A program made the position numbers and the translations under genes. A model generated the notes under the pieces. That model did no database searches. It was not told the DNA's origin and saw only the letters and a program-made list of their open reading frames with translations. A stretch of DNA of 23,352 bases from Bacteroidota bacterium (GTDB taxonomy: Bacteria > Bacteroidota > Bacteroidia > Flavobacteriales_F > PHOS-HE28), in assembly GCA_023418095.1 (NCBI GenBank), contig JAEZDL010000228.1, positions 1-23,352 of the forward strand, read 5' to 3'. Positions 14,663 through 23,294 of the stretch are shown in pieces; the stretch's first letter is position 1; every line of letters begins with the position of its first letter.

Positions 14663-17071
14663 CTATTCATGGCGCAACGCGACCACGGGATCGGTGCGTG
14701 AGGCCATCACCGCTCGTGCACCCACGGTGAAGGCCGCGATCACAAGTACTGCCACCGCTGCGCCCACAAAAACGAACGGATCGATCTGCGTACGGAAAGC
14801 GAAGGTGGCCAGCCAGCGATCCACACCGAACCAGGCGATCGGTATCGCGATCAGTCCTGCGATCAGCACCAACCACAGGAAGTCGCGCGTCACCAGCACG
14901 GCGATCTGCGATGTATCAGCGCCCATCACTTTCCTCACACCTATTTCGTGTGTGCGCTTCTGAGCGGTCCATGAAGCGAGCGCGAACAAGCCGAGACAGG
15001 CGATGAAGACCGCCAGGATCGAGAACATTCCCACCAGCTTCGCGAGCGTTCCCTGCGATTCATATTGTTCATCGAGCTTCTGGTCAAGGAACTGGTACTC
15101 GAACGGGAATTCCATTGTTTGCGCCTTCCACCGATCGCCGATCTGAGCGATCGTAGATGACTGATCACCCGGTGCGAGCCTCAGGTACAGGTAGCGCATC
15201 CATTGTCCGTAATCGTGCGGTCCGCACATGTCGAAAACGAAGGGCGTGACCGGTTTCAGCAGTGGATCGAAATTGAAATCCTTCACCACGCCGATCACGC
15301 GCTCGGCACCGTGTGGCGTATCCATGCGCTCACCGATCGCACCGATAGGATCCTGGTGGCCCAGTTGCTTCGCGAACGTTTCGTTGATCACCACACCAAG
15401 CGAATCATCACCGGGATGATCGCGTGAGAACCAACGCCCGGCAACGATCTTCAGATCGAGCGTTTCGTGGAGATCGATGCCAGCGTACAATGCAGGCAGA
15501 TAGGTCCACTGCCCTTCGGCCATATCGCCCCAATTGAACTCGTGCGTGTTGTGCTTCCTTCCGATGATATCGTTGCTCCACGAAACGGACTTCACGCCGC
15601 TGATGTTCTTCAATTCCGGATAGAGCTTCATCGTGATGTCATGCATCGGCGCGCGCACAGGCAATAGCAGCACATTCTCCTTCTCAAAACCGAGATGGAT
15701 CTCGCGCAGGTGATCGTGTTGGCGCATCACGAACACGGTGCCGATGATCAGAACCATTGCGATCGCGAATTGCGAGATCACAAGCAACTTCCGGAGCGAC
15801 TGTCCACGAGATGTCCCGGCCGCATTCGCCTTCAACACCGCCACCGGTTGGAAGGATGAAAGGAAGAAGGCTGGATAGATCCCACTCAGGAGCCCGACGA
15901 TCAATGCAAGTGCGAGTATGATCGGGATCAATGCGTTCGGAAGGATCAGTTCATGACCCGCAAGTTCATTGAACGCTGGCAAGGCCGCATGGATCAGGAT
16001 AAGTGCGATCAACGCTGCGATCACGCTCATCAGCACACTTTCCAAAAGGAACTGGCCGATCAGTTGCGATCGCGTTGCGCCTGTTGCTTTTCGCACGCCT
16101 ACTTCACGCGCACGATAAGCGCTTCGCGCAGTGGCGAGGTTCATGAAGTTCACGCACGCGATCACAAGGATGAAGATCCCGATCACAGCAAGGATGTTCA
16201 CGCTGCGCTCATCGCCATTATGGCGCATTTCATAATCGAGATGCGAAGTGAGGTGGATCGATGTGATCGGTTGAAGTTTGTGGCCCACCTGGTCCTTCAG
16301 GAAATCAGGATAATATTTCTGGATGAATCCCGGGAACACGCGTTCAGCTTCAGCCTGAGCAACTCCTTCCTTCAGCCTCACGTACGTCCAGCATGGGTTC
16401 CAGACCCAGTTGTTGCGTTCGATGTTCTTCCAGATCGAAAGGATCGTGTAGATCGAAACAAGTCCGTTGAAATCGATGTGCGAGTTCTTCGGCGGATCGG
16501 CAAGGATGCCGGTGACCTGCACATCGATCACGCCATCCCATTTCATCATCTTCCCGATCGGCTCCTCGCCGCCGAAATACTTGCGCGCGAGTTCCTGCGA
16601 AAGCACGATCGAATTAGGATCGGAAAGCGCGGTGGCCGGATCGCCTTTGATCAGCTCATATCCGTGCAGATCGAAAACGGTGCTGTCGACGAGATACATT
16701 CCCGATTCATTGAAGAGCTTCGGTGCGCCTGTACCATCATCGTATTTCAGCGAATGTTGCGGATCCTGGAAATCGAACCAGCGGCAATACTTCTCGACCA
16801 GTTCCGGATGATCGTTCAGGAACGTGGGGCCAAGGCCGAAGACCATGCTGCTGCTCTGTTCGCCCTGCCCTTCCATCTCGATCTCGCCCACCACGCGGAA
16901 GACCCGATCGGAGTGTGGAACGGACCGATCGAAGCTGCGCTCGTGGCGCACATGCATTCCGATGAGGATGAAGCATGCAATGCCCGTCGCAAGCCCGAGC
17001 AGGTTGATCAGCGTGTAGAACTTGTTGCGCCAGAGATCGCGCAGTGAAGTGATCAGGAAATTGCGCAGCAT
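14663..17071 (-). CDS. MacB/FtsX-type ABC transporter permease (permease 1)
   Basis: Large inner-membrane permease of the double-FtsX type frequent in Bacteroidota. In the 802-residue form the first helix is at about 22-41. A MacB-like periplasmic domain runs about 50-285, three core helices about 293-402 with the cytoplasmic motif EVGVRKATGATRSQL at 323-337, then a further helix about 430-448. A second periplasmic domain follows, and a second FtsX core from about 675 carries EIGVRKVMGADTSQI at about 709. The protein ends DPVVALRHE. I chose ATG 17071 (MLRNFLITSLRDLW) because permease 2 starts MLKNYLTIAWRSL; an ATG at 17089 is also in frame. No ATPase gene is adjacent. Substrate unknown; family members export peptides or lipoproteins or act in signalling. 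Confidence 0.9.
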   Translation of the reverse strand: MLRNFLITSLRDLWRNKFYTLINLLGLATGIACFILIGMHVRHERSFDRSVPHSDRVFRVVGEIEMEGQGEQSSSMVFGLGPTFLNDHPELVEKYCRWFDFQDPQHSLKYDDGTGAPKLFNESGMYLVDSTVFDLHGYELIKGDPATALSDPNSIVLSQELARKYFGGEEPIGKMMKWDGVIDVQVTGILADPPKNSHIDFNGLVSIYTILSIWKNIERNNWVWNPCWTYVRLKEGVAQAEAERVFPGFIQKYYPDFLKDQVGHKLQPITSIHLTSHLDYEMRHNGDERSVNILAVIGIFILVIACVNFMNLATARSAYRAREVGVRKATGATRSQLIGQFLLESVLMSVIAALIALILIHAALPAFNELAGHELILPNALIPIILALALIVGLLSGIYPAFFLSSFQPVAVLKANAAGTSRGQSLRKLLVISQFAIAMVLIIGTVFVMRQHDHLREIHLGFEKENVLLLPVRAPMHDITMKLYPELKNISGVKSVSWSNDIIGRKHNTHEFNWGDMAEGQWTYLPALYAGIDLHETLDLKIVAGRWFSRDHPGDDSLGVVINETFAKQLGHQDPIGAIGERMDTPHGAERVIGVVKDFNFDPLLKPVTPFVFDMCGPHDYGQWMRYLYLRLAPGDQSSTIAQIGDRWKAQTMEFPFEYQFLDQKLDEQYESQGTLAKLVGMFSILAVFIACLGLFALASWTAQKRTHEIGVRKVMGADTSQIAVLVTRDFLWLVLIAGLIAIPIAWFGVDRWLATFAFRTQIDPFVFVGAAVAVLVIAAFTVGARAVMASRTDPVVALRHE

Positions 17072-17127
17072 GCGGTGAAGATGCCGCAAGTTGCAGTTAA
17101 CGGCCGTGATGCTGAATTTCTTCGTGC

Positions 17128-17139
17128 GGCAACGTTGCC
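17128..17139. other. 12-base perfect palindrome between PepSY gene and permease 1
   Basis: GGCAACGTTGCC reads the same on both strands. It lies in the 100-base gap between the stop at 17172 and the start at 17071. Without a loop it is a better candidate for a protein-binding site than for a terminator. No promoter consensus is clear beside it. Confidence 0.35.
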
Positions 17140-17171
17140 CGTGTGACCAACGGTGCGGCCGAGCGAAGCTT

Positions 17172-18347
17172 CTATGCCGCCTGGGCTTCGCGTACCACCA
17201 ATTCCCGATCCGGACTTGCCACCACCACGGATCGCTTCGCCTTCACTCTTCTTCCGTACCACATCAACGTTCCCGTGATCGGAAGGCTTGCGATCAGCAG
17301 GCTCACGAAGAATGCCAGGATCTTTCCGGGCAATCCCCAGATCGCACCGGTATGGATATCGTAGTTCATACGCATCAAGGTATCGGCGCCCTTTGCTGCC
17401 GGAAATCTTCCCCAGCCATGATCCACCGGCAATTCCTTCAATGTATACTGATCGAAATAACGATAATCCAGTTTCCAATACGTGCCGTGCTCGGAGTTGG
17501 CGTTCGCCGCGATCGATGTGTAAGCATCTTCGGGGGGATGCACTTCGATCGAAGCCGCGTTCGGATATTCCTTCACCATCATCACCCAGACACGATCCAC
17601 CGCCGGGATCGCATGATCGTAGATCGCTGTGGTATCGGACATCGGCGCTTCATATTCCTGGAATCTATCGCCTCCCGAAGCGATCGCGTAAACGCCATCG
17701 CGAAACCACTCGAAACCCCAGATCAGGCCGGTGAGCGCGAGAACAAGTCCAAGAAGTGAAGCATAGATGCCGATAACGCTGTGCAGATCATAGTTGCGCC
17801 TGCGCCAGCGCGTGTTCGCCTTGATCGTGAATTTCTGCTTCACGTTGGATCGTTTCTTCGGCCACCACAGGATTATGCCAGTGATCAGGATGATCACGAA
17901 GATCAGCGTTGCCGTGGAGATCAATGGCTGGCCGATCTCGTGCGGAAGCCAGAGGTAGAAATGTCCATCAAGTACGATCCGGAAGAAGTCGGCGAATTCA
18001 TCCTTCACTTTCAATACTTCGCCCGTGTATTGATCCACGTAAACGAAATAATAGTAGTGTTCCTCGTAGCTCCAATAGATCGCCTTAGCCGCGCGATCGC
18101 GGCCATGATACATCACACCATGGATCAGCTTGTCCGGCAACGCACGATCGGCGATCGCCTGTATCTGCGAAGGCGGAAGGAATTCCTTGTCCTGCGCTTC
18201 AACGAAACGATATGGCTGCGTTAGATCCTGCAATTCCTCCTGGAACGCATAGATGCAACCGGTGAGCGCAACGATCACCACGATCAGCCCCGAGGCCAAC
18301 CCCAGGATGCGATGCGCAAGAATTGCTATCCGCTTGAAACCCATCAT
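17172..18347 (-). CDS. PepSY-associated transmembrane protein, probable iron-uptake partner
   Basis: Inner-membrane protein of the PepSY-TM family, members of which are often iron-regulated and are proposed to reduce ferric-siderophores or move electrons. The 391 residues have four membrane helices at about 14-36, 144-162, 189-211 and 341-364. Two PepSY-like extracytoplasmic parts lie between helices 1-2 and 3-4; VDQYTGEVLKVKDEFADFF at about 104-122 is characteristic. Histidines sit at or near each membrane edge (H12, H129/H136, H189, H332) and could bind haem, which is inference. The start shares one base with the stop of the TonB receptor gene (TGATG), so the two are probably translated together. 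A second ATG three bases later (MMGFK) is an equal alternative. The identity is firm, the reaction is not. Confidence 0.88.
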   Translation of the reverse strand: MMGFKRIAILAHRILGLASGLIVVIVALTGCIYAFQEELQDLTQPYRFVEAQDKEFLPPSQIQAIADRALPDKLIHGVMYHGRDRAAKAIYWSYEEHYYYFVYVDQYTGEVLKVKDEFADFFRIVLDGHFYLWLPHEIGQPLISTATLIFVIILITGIILWWPKKRSNVKQKFTIKANTRWRRRNYDLHSVIGIYASLLGLVLALTGLIWGFEWFRDGVYAIASGGDRFQEYEAPMSDTTAIYDHAIPAVDRVWVMMVKEYPNAASIEVHPPEDAYTSIAANANSEHGTYWKLDYRYFDQYTLKELPVDHGWGRFPAAKGADTLMRMNYDIHTGAIWGLPGKILAFFVSLLIASLPITGTLMWYGRRVKAKRSVVVASPDRELVVREAQAA

Positions 18348-20722
18348 CAGAAGGAATAACCGATGGTGAGGCGTGCGTTACGGCCGGGTTCGGTCTGCCA
18401 GTAGATCATGCCATACGATGGCGCGCCGGAATAGAGGTATTCATCCAGCAGGTTGTTGCAGATCACATCGAATTTGAACCGCTTGTACTTGTAGCCGATC
18501 GCCGCATCCAACCGGAAATATTCCGGCATGGAGATCCCGCCATCGTCGAACACCGACCATGTGGATCTGCCGGCCTGGTACTGATATCCCACCGATAGAT
18601 CGAGCCCCTTGATCGCCTTTCCCCGGAACGCGTAGGTGAGCCATGTGTTCTGGATGTGCTCCGTCGCGCCAGGCACCTTGTTCCCAACGATCTCCGGATC
18701 GCTATCCTCAGTGACCATCGCATCCGTGTAAGCGTAATTGATCACGATCGAAAGATCCTTCGTGACGCGGCCTCTCAGATCCACTTCGATGCCTTGCGCT
18801 TGCTGCTGCCCCGTCTGCCGGCTGAAGAGGAACTGGCCCGTGACCGGATCGGCATGTTCCAGATCGGTAGTGAGCACATTGTTGCGTGTGATCCGGTAAG
18901 CTGAAACAGCGGTATTCCACTTTCCCCCGGCCCAATCACGTTTCACACCGAATTCAACATTGTCCGCAGTGATCGGCGCGAAACCATTGCCCTGCCAGTC
19001 CAGCCCCGGATTCGCGAGGAACGACTGATCGTACAATCCATAGATCGAAGTGTTCTTCAACACCGACCAGCTGAGCCCGGCACGTGGAGTGATCTTTGAA
19101 TTCTCATAGTCGCCGGCGTACGGATCTTCGCTCGTGAGCATGGTGTAGCGGCCCGCGAGCGTTATGCGCAATCGATCGCTGAAGAAGCCCATTTCATCCT
19201 GCGCGTAGAATCCGGCGTAGCCATCGTTGTACCACACAGTGGCCGGACGCGAGCGCAGATCGATGGATCGGTCCCACTCCGGGAATTCCGTTTCGTTCAC
19301 CGTTCCATAGACCGGAGCGTAAATATTGAAATCCGAGCTTCCGAGCGCGGCCGCCTGGCTCCAATCAGCATAGTAATCCTTCTCGCTCAGATCCACACCG
19401 GCGAGGATCGCATGCGAAACACCACCTGTGCGCACTTTGCCGTTCACGAAGGCCTGTGCGTTCTGGTTGATGCCGAGCGCATCCCAGATGCTGATGCCAC
19501 GTTGCATGATCGAATCGTTCGCGAGATCGAAGCCCCAGGGCCACAAGCTCTGCCCCACCATGCTGTAATTGAGGTATGACCCCTGCACGATCAGCTCCCA
19601 CTCCTTACTGAATCGGTGTTGCACGTTCAACAGCACGCTGTACTCGGTGATCCGCGATGGATCGAGCCCTTTTTCAGCGGTGGTGAAGTTCAGCGGCAGA
19701 TCCGCGAAACCGCGGTTGGAGAAGGCATAGTTGCTTCCGATCGCGCTCATCTCCGAGAATTGATGCGTGTATTCCAGGGTGGCGGAAGTGCGATCGGAGA
19801 TCAAGTATTTCAACACCGGTGCGATCGAGAACCGATCGTTGTATTCGAAGTCGCGGTGCGATCCCTTCTTCTGTGCCATCGCATTGAGGCGATACAGCAA
19901 CCGCCCGTTGTTGCTGATCTTTCCATCAAGATCGGCGGTGCCGCGGTATGTGTTGAAACTTCCGAGAGAGAAGGACAGGTCGGTGTGGCGCACGCCCGTG
20001 GGCTTCTTGGTCACCACGTTGTAGAAACCGCCCGGCTCGCCGCTGGAAAGCATGAATCCGGCGGGGCCCTTCACGAATTCGATCCGATCCACCATGCTCA
20101 TATCCTCGGCGAGCGGGCCCCAGGGCATCGTCACATTGATACCGTTGCGGAACGCCGTGATCTGGCTTCCGCGCATATTGATCCGCGCATAGTTGTCCCA
20201 ATGCTCCAGCTTCTGCGCACCGCTCACGTTGCGTGTAACACCTTCCAGCAGATCGAAGGCTTGCTGATCCCGGATCAGATCCGAGGTGATCACCTGGATG
20301 TTCTGCGGTGTATTAAGGATCGGTGTACGCGTGCGCAGCGTTTGTGATGGAATCCCCTTGTGATAATTCCTTTTCCGATCCGATGCCACCTCCACTTCCT
20401 GGAGTTGCACGGCACTTTCGGGAAGGAGGAAGACCAGTTCACTTACCTCCCCATCACGAACGATCACTTTCTGTTGCATTTCCTCCAGGCCGACATGCGA
20501 TGTCGTAATGGTGTATTCACGTGGTTCGATCCCGGTGATCTCGAATTCACCTTTCTCGTTGGTGGAGGCGCCCTTCTCTGTTCCGGAAAGTCCCACGTTC
20601 ACGAACGCTGCGGGCTTTCCATCCGATGTGGTCACGGTGCCCTTTACAGATCCGGTCTGTGCCTGTACCAGGGCCGATAAGAAGAAGAGAACGAGCGCAG
20701 GTAAGATCCTTCTGATGTCCAC
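18347..20722 (-). CDS. TonB-dependent siderophore-type outer-membrane receptor
   Basis: Energised outer-membrane importer, most like ferric-siderophore receptors. The 791-residue precursor has a signal peptide (residues 1-22, ending VQAQ) and a carboxypeptidase-regulatory-like domain at about 24-100 (SVKGTVTTSDGKPAAFVNVGL). A short linker with QEVEVAS, in TonB-box position, is followed by a plug at about 125-240 (TPQNIQVITSDLIRDQQ, INMRGSQITAFRNGI, RIEFVKGPAGFMLSSGEPGG). The barrel ends LTIGYSF with a terminal phenylalanine. The GPAGFMLSSGEPGGFYNVVTKKP segment matches the siderophore-receptor subfamily, not SusC; no SusD gene is adjacent. The start is GTG; no ATG is available upstream in frame. 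A promoter and two Fur-like boxes lie directly upstream. Confidence 0.93.
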   Translation of the reverse strand: MDIRRILPALVLFFLSALVQAQTGSVKGTVTTSDGKPAAFVNVGLSGTEKGASTNEKGEFEITGIEPREYTITTSHVGLEEMQQKVIVRDGEVSELVFLLPESAVQLQEVEVASDRKRNYHKGIPSQTLRTRTPILNTPQNIQVITSDLIRDQQAFDLLEGVTRNVSGAQKLEHWDNYARINMRGSQITAFRNGINVTMPWGPLAEDMSMVDRIEFVKGPAGFMLSSGEPGGFYNVVTKKPTGVRHTDLSFSLGSFNTYRGTADLDGKISNNGRLLYRLNAMAQKKGSHRDFEYNDRFSIAPVLKYLISDRTSATLEYTHQFSEMSAIGSNYAFSNRGFADLPLNFTTAEKGLDPSRITEYSVLLNVQHRFSKEWELIVQGSYLNYSMVGQSLWPWGFDLANDSIMQRGISIWDALGINQNAQAFVNGKVRTGGVSHAILAGVDLSEKDYYADWSQAAALGSSDFNIYAPVYGTVNETEFPEWDRSIDLRSRPATVWYNDGYAGFYAQDEMGFFSDRLRITLAGRYTMLTSEDPYAGDYENSKITPRAGLSWSVLKNTSIYGLYDQSFLANPGLDWQGNGFAPITADNVEFGVKRDWAGGKWNTAVSAYRITRNNVLTTDLEHADPVTGQFLFSRQTGQQQAQGIEVDLRGRVTKDLSIVINYAYTDAMVTEDSDPEIVGNKVPGATEHIQNTWLTYAFRGKAIKGLDLSVGYQYQAGRSTWSVFDDGGISMPEYFRLDAAIGYKYKRFKFDVICNNLLDEYLYSGAPSYGMIYWQTEPGRNARLTIGYSF

Positions 20723-20739
20723 TTTACTATGATCCTAAT
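20723..20739 (-). promoter_or_regulatory. Fur-family-like box 2, next to the receptor start codon
   Basis: On the minus strand this 17-mer reads ATTAGGATCATAGTAAA. It matches box 1 (20799-20815) at 13 of 17 positions in opposite orientation. The two halves around the central C match as inverted arms at 5 of 8 positions. It abuts the GTG start codon and lies just downstream of the predicted transcription start, where a bound repressor would block transcription. Against a PerR/Fur-style 7-1-7 pattern TTATAATnATTATAA the inner 15 bases agree at 10 of 14. The regulator is inferred. Confidence 0.45.
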
Positions 20740-20750
20740 GGTTCCGGCCG

Positions 20751-20781
20751 CAAAAGTGGCCGCGCCCGGATCGGTACCCAA
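20751..20781 (-). promoter_or_regulatory. Promoter of the receptor-PepSY gene pair
   Basis: On the minus strand TTG (20781-20779) is followed after exactly 20 bases by CACTTTTG (20758-20751). This fits the Bacteroidota housekeeping consensus TTG-N19-21-TAnnTTTG with a single change, C for the first T. Transcription should begin near 20744, about 20 bases before the GTG start. Fur-like boxes sit on each side. Confidence 0.55.
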
Positions 20782-20799
20782 TACCCCAACAAGGGTATT
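20780..20799. other. Perfect inverted repeat upstream of the receptor promoter
   Basis: AATACCC-CAACAA-GGGTATT, a 7-bp stem with a 6-base loop, lies between the stop of permease 2 at 20822 and the receptor promoter, touching both the -33 TTG and box 1. It could be a weak terminator for permease 2 (no T-run) or an operator half-site pair. Confidence 0.4.
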
Positions 20800-20815
20800 T
20801 TAGGATCATTCCAAA
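20799..20815 (+). promoter_or_regulatory. Fur-family-like box 1, upstream of the promoter
   Basis: TTTAGGATCATTCCAAA is an imperfect palindrome with two 8-base arms around a central C; the arms agree at 6 of 8 positions. The inner 15 bases agree at 10 of 14 with a 7-1-7 Fur/PerR-type pattern. The ten-base core TTAGGATCAT recurs inverted in box 2. It lies about 18 bases upstream of the -33 TTG. Confidence 0.45.
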
Positions 20816-20821
20816 TAAGGA

Positions 20822-23251
20822 TCACTCATATCGCAACGCCTTCACCGGATCGCTCACGGCACTTCTGTACGCGTGATAACTTACCGTGACCACGGTGATG
20901 AGCAGCGTGACGAGGAGCGCTGCAACGAAGAGCAATGGCGAGATGCTGGTGTGGTAAGCGAAGCCTTCCAGCCAGCGTTGCACGGCGTACCACGCGAGCG
21001 GGAATGCCACGATCAGCGCGACGCCGATGAGCAGGATGAATTCCTTGTTGAGGTTGCCGATGATATCAGTGAGCGAAGCGCCGAGCACCCTGCGGATGCC
21101 GATCTCCCTGGTGCGCTGCCGCGCTGTGAAGTAGGCGAGGCCGTAGAGACCCATCGCGGTGAGCAGGATGGTGAGCACGGCGAATGCGGTGAAGACGCGG
21201 AAGAGCGTGTCCTCGGCCTGGTAGAGCTCTGCGAGGCTGTCGTCCAGGAAGCGCGCATTCCATTCCCGGCCGGGAAGCAGTTCGTTCCAGCGCTTTTGCA
21301 GTGTTGAGAGCTGGTTGGAGACATCGCCCGGGGCGAGCCGCAGCATGAGGATGCCATTGGCGTAACGTGGATCGCTCTGGAAGATCACGATCGGCTCGAT
21401 CGGCGTGTGAAGGCTGGTGTAATGGAAATCCCTGACGACACCGATGACTTTCAGTTCCTGCTGCTCTTCGTCATCGTTCGGATCATCGGGTTGCCACAGC
21501 GACTGCGAAAGGGGATCGCTCCAGCCATAGTTCTTCACGAGGCTTTCGTTCACGATCACCGCATTGTTCTCGTCGCCGGGGATCGCGGGATCGAAGGAGC
21601 GGCCGGCGACCAGCTGCAGGCCGAGCACATCGGGAAAGTCGGTGTCGCCGTTCATCAGGGGCATCGGGCGATCGACGAAACCTTCGTCGGTCTTGACCTG
21701 CAACACCAAACGTCCACCGCCCTGACCAGGAGCCGCGCTGGTGAAGGCCGCACCTTTCACAAAGTTCTCACGAAGCAATTCGGTCTTGATCGTCTTGAGC
21801 TCGGCCCATTGCAACGTGTCGTTCGGTGGCGGCGCGGGCATCTGGATCCACATCAGTTGCTCCTTTCGGTAACCCATGTCCGCATTGCGCATCCAGTGCA
21901 GTTGCGAATACACCGCGAGCGTGCCCACGACCATGAACAACGTGATCACGAATTGAATACCCATGAGCATCTTTCGAACGCGCTGCTTTCCCGCACCCGC
22001 ACCGATGCCTTCCTTGAGCAACAGCTGTGGCGAGAAGCGCGAAAGGAACAGTGCGGGATAACTGCCTGCAAGTACACCGATGGCGAGCACGATGAGCATG
22101 ATCACCACCAGGGATCCGCCGCGTAAGGCATAGCCGATCCCGATCTCCTTTCCGCTCAGTTCGTTGAAGACCGGCAGCGCGAGATAGAGCAATGCAAGAG
22201 CGATCACGATGGAGATCACTGCGACCATGGTGGAGCCGCCGATGAATTGGGCCACGAGCTGCGGCCGTTGTGCACCGCTCACTTTGCGCAACGCCACTTC
22301 CTTCGCGCGGCGCGTGGCATCGGCGGTGCTCATGTTGATGAAGTTGATGCATGCGATCACCAGGATGAGCACCGCCACGATCGCGAGCAATGTGACGTAC
22401 GCCTTGTTACCCTTCTTCGGTGTGTCGTAGATGAGATCGGTGTTGAAATGCACATCGCGCAATGGTTCCACGTTGAAGGTGATCTCCCCATTGAACCCGA
22501 AGCCCTGCCATTGCGGGAGCACATGCTTCGCGACAAGTTCATCCATTTTCGGCTGGAAACTTTCGGCAGATGCATTTTCCGCGAGCACGAGGTAACTGTA
22601 GCTGTTCACATTGCCCCAGTTCTTGCTCAGGTTATCCAAGGCCTGCGGCGGTAGCCCGAGCATGCTGAGATACACGCCCTGCTCCGTATGCGTGTTGTAG
22701 GCATCCTCATCGATCACACCGGCGATCTTCAGTGTGCGATCATTGCGCGTCACCATCTTTCCGAACGGATCGGCATCACCGAACATGCGCGTGGCCATCT
22801 CCTTTGTGATCACCACATTGTCGGGCTCATCCAGTGCATCCGGGCCACCAACGATCCATTTGTTATCGAACGTGCGGAAGTAGCTCGTATCCGCATAATA
22901 TCCGACCTCGTTCACGAACGGCTGGCCTTCATAGATCAACGTAGTTGTACCGATCTGGAATAACTGTGTACCTCCATCTATCTCCGGGAACTCGTTCAAA
23001 AGCGTGCGCACCGTGGGGAATGGCACGATGCCGAAATGATCATGCGTATCGCCGAACTTGAAATGCGCCTGAACCCGGTAGATCCGGTCCTTTTTCGCAT
23101 GATGTGCATCGTAGCTCAGCTCATCCTGCACGTAGATGTAGATCAGCAGGCACGCGGTGACACCGATCGCCAGGCCCACGATGTTGAGGAAGGCGAAGAG
23201 CTTGTCGCGCATCAATGAGCGCCAGGCGATGGTGAGGTAGTTCTTGAGCAC
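20822..23251 (-). CDS. MacB/FtsX-type ABC transporter permease (permease 2)
   Basis: An 809-residue paralogue of permease 1 with the same plan. A first helix lies at about residues 20-42 and is followed by a MacB-like periplasmic domain. The first FtsX core contains EVALRKVSGAQRPQL, a second periplasmic domain follows, and a C-terminal FtsX core contains EIGIRRVLGASLTDI and ends DPVKALRYE. The N-terminus MLKNYLTIAWRSLMRDKLFAFLN aligns with permease 1. The start codon is GTG at 23251; no upstream ATG is in frame. A low-complexity stretch lies just upstream and no clear promoter is visible in the 101 bases up to the window edge, so it may be preceded by another gene of the same operon. The ATPase partner is not seen. 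Confidence 0.9.
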   Translation of the reverse strand: MLKNYLTIAWRSLMRDKLFAFLNIVGLAIGVTACLLIYIYVQDELSYDAHHAKKDRIYRVQAHFKFGDTHDHFGIVPFPTVRTLLNEFPEIDGGTQLFQIGTTTLIYEGQPFVNEVGYYADTSYFRTFDNKWIVGGPDALDEPDNVVITKEMATRMFGDADPFGKMVTRNDRTLKIAGVIDEDAYNTHTEQGVYLSMLGLPPQALDNLSKNWGNVNSYSYLVLAENASAESFQPKMDELVAKHVLPQWQGFGFNGEITFNVEPLRDVHFNTDLIYDTPKKGNKAYVTLLAIVAVLILVIACINFINMSTADATRRAKEVALRKVSGAQRPQLVAQFIGGSTMVAVISIVIALALLYLALPVFNELSGKEIGIGYALRGGSLVVIMLIVLAIGVLAGSYPALFLSRFSPQLLLKEGIGAGAGKQRVRKMLMGIQFVITLFMVVGTLAVYSQLHWMRNADMGYRKEQLMWIQMPAPPPNDTLQWAELKTIKTELLRENFVKGAAFTSAAPGQGGGRLVLQVKTDEGFVDRPMPLMNGDTDFPDVLGLQLVAGRSFDPAIPGDENNAVIVNESLVKNYGWSDPLSQSLWQPDDPNDDEEQQELKVIGVVRDFHYTSLHTPIEPIVIFQSDPRYANGILMLRLAPGDVSNQLSTLQKRWNELLPGREWNARFLDDSLAELYQAEDTLFRVFTAFAVLTILLTAMGLYGLAYFTARQRTREIGIRRVLGASLTDIIGNLNKEFILLIGVALIVAFPLAWYAVQRWLEGFAYHTSISPLLFVAALLVTLLITVVTVSYHAYRSAVSDPVKALRYE

Positions 23252-23255
23252 TGCC

Positions 23256-23294
23256 GGTTGAGGGTTGAGATGGTTGAGCGTTGAAGAGGTTGAA
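23256..23294. repeat. Low-complexity GGTTGAG-type repeat
   Basis: Imperfect tandem copies of GGTTGAG (GGTTGAG, GGTTGAG, TGGTTGAG, CGTTGAAG, AGGTTGAA) directly upstream of the permease 2 start. Base composition resembles the GA-rich stretch at 11074-11119. The remaining bases to 23352 include complementary CCGCC and GGCGG at 23327-23351, whose context is cut off by the window edge. Confidence 0.65.

Noticed and set aside
15953..17047. A 364-codon plus-strand open frame opposite permease 1
   Set aside because: It is the antisense of a clear FtsX-type permease, rich in His, Arg and Asp with no recognisable domain. Long shadow frames are common in GC-rich DNA.
19616..20347. A 243-codon plus-strand open frame opposite the TonB receptor
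   Set aside because: It is fully antisense to a well-supported receptor and has no family features.
18347..20722. SusC-type glycan importer
   Set aside because: The plug motifs match siderophore receptors, no SusD-like lipoprotein gene is adjacent, and a PepSY gene follows.
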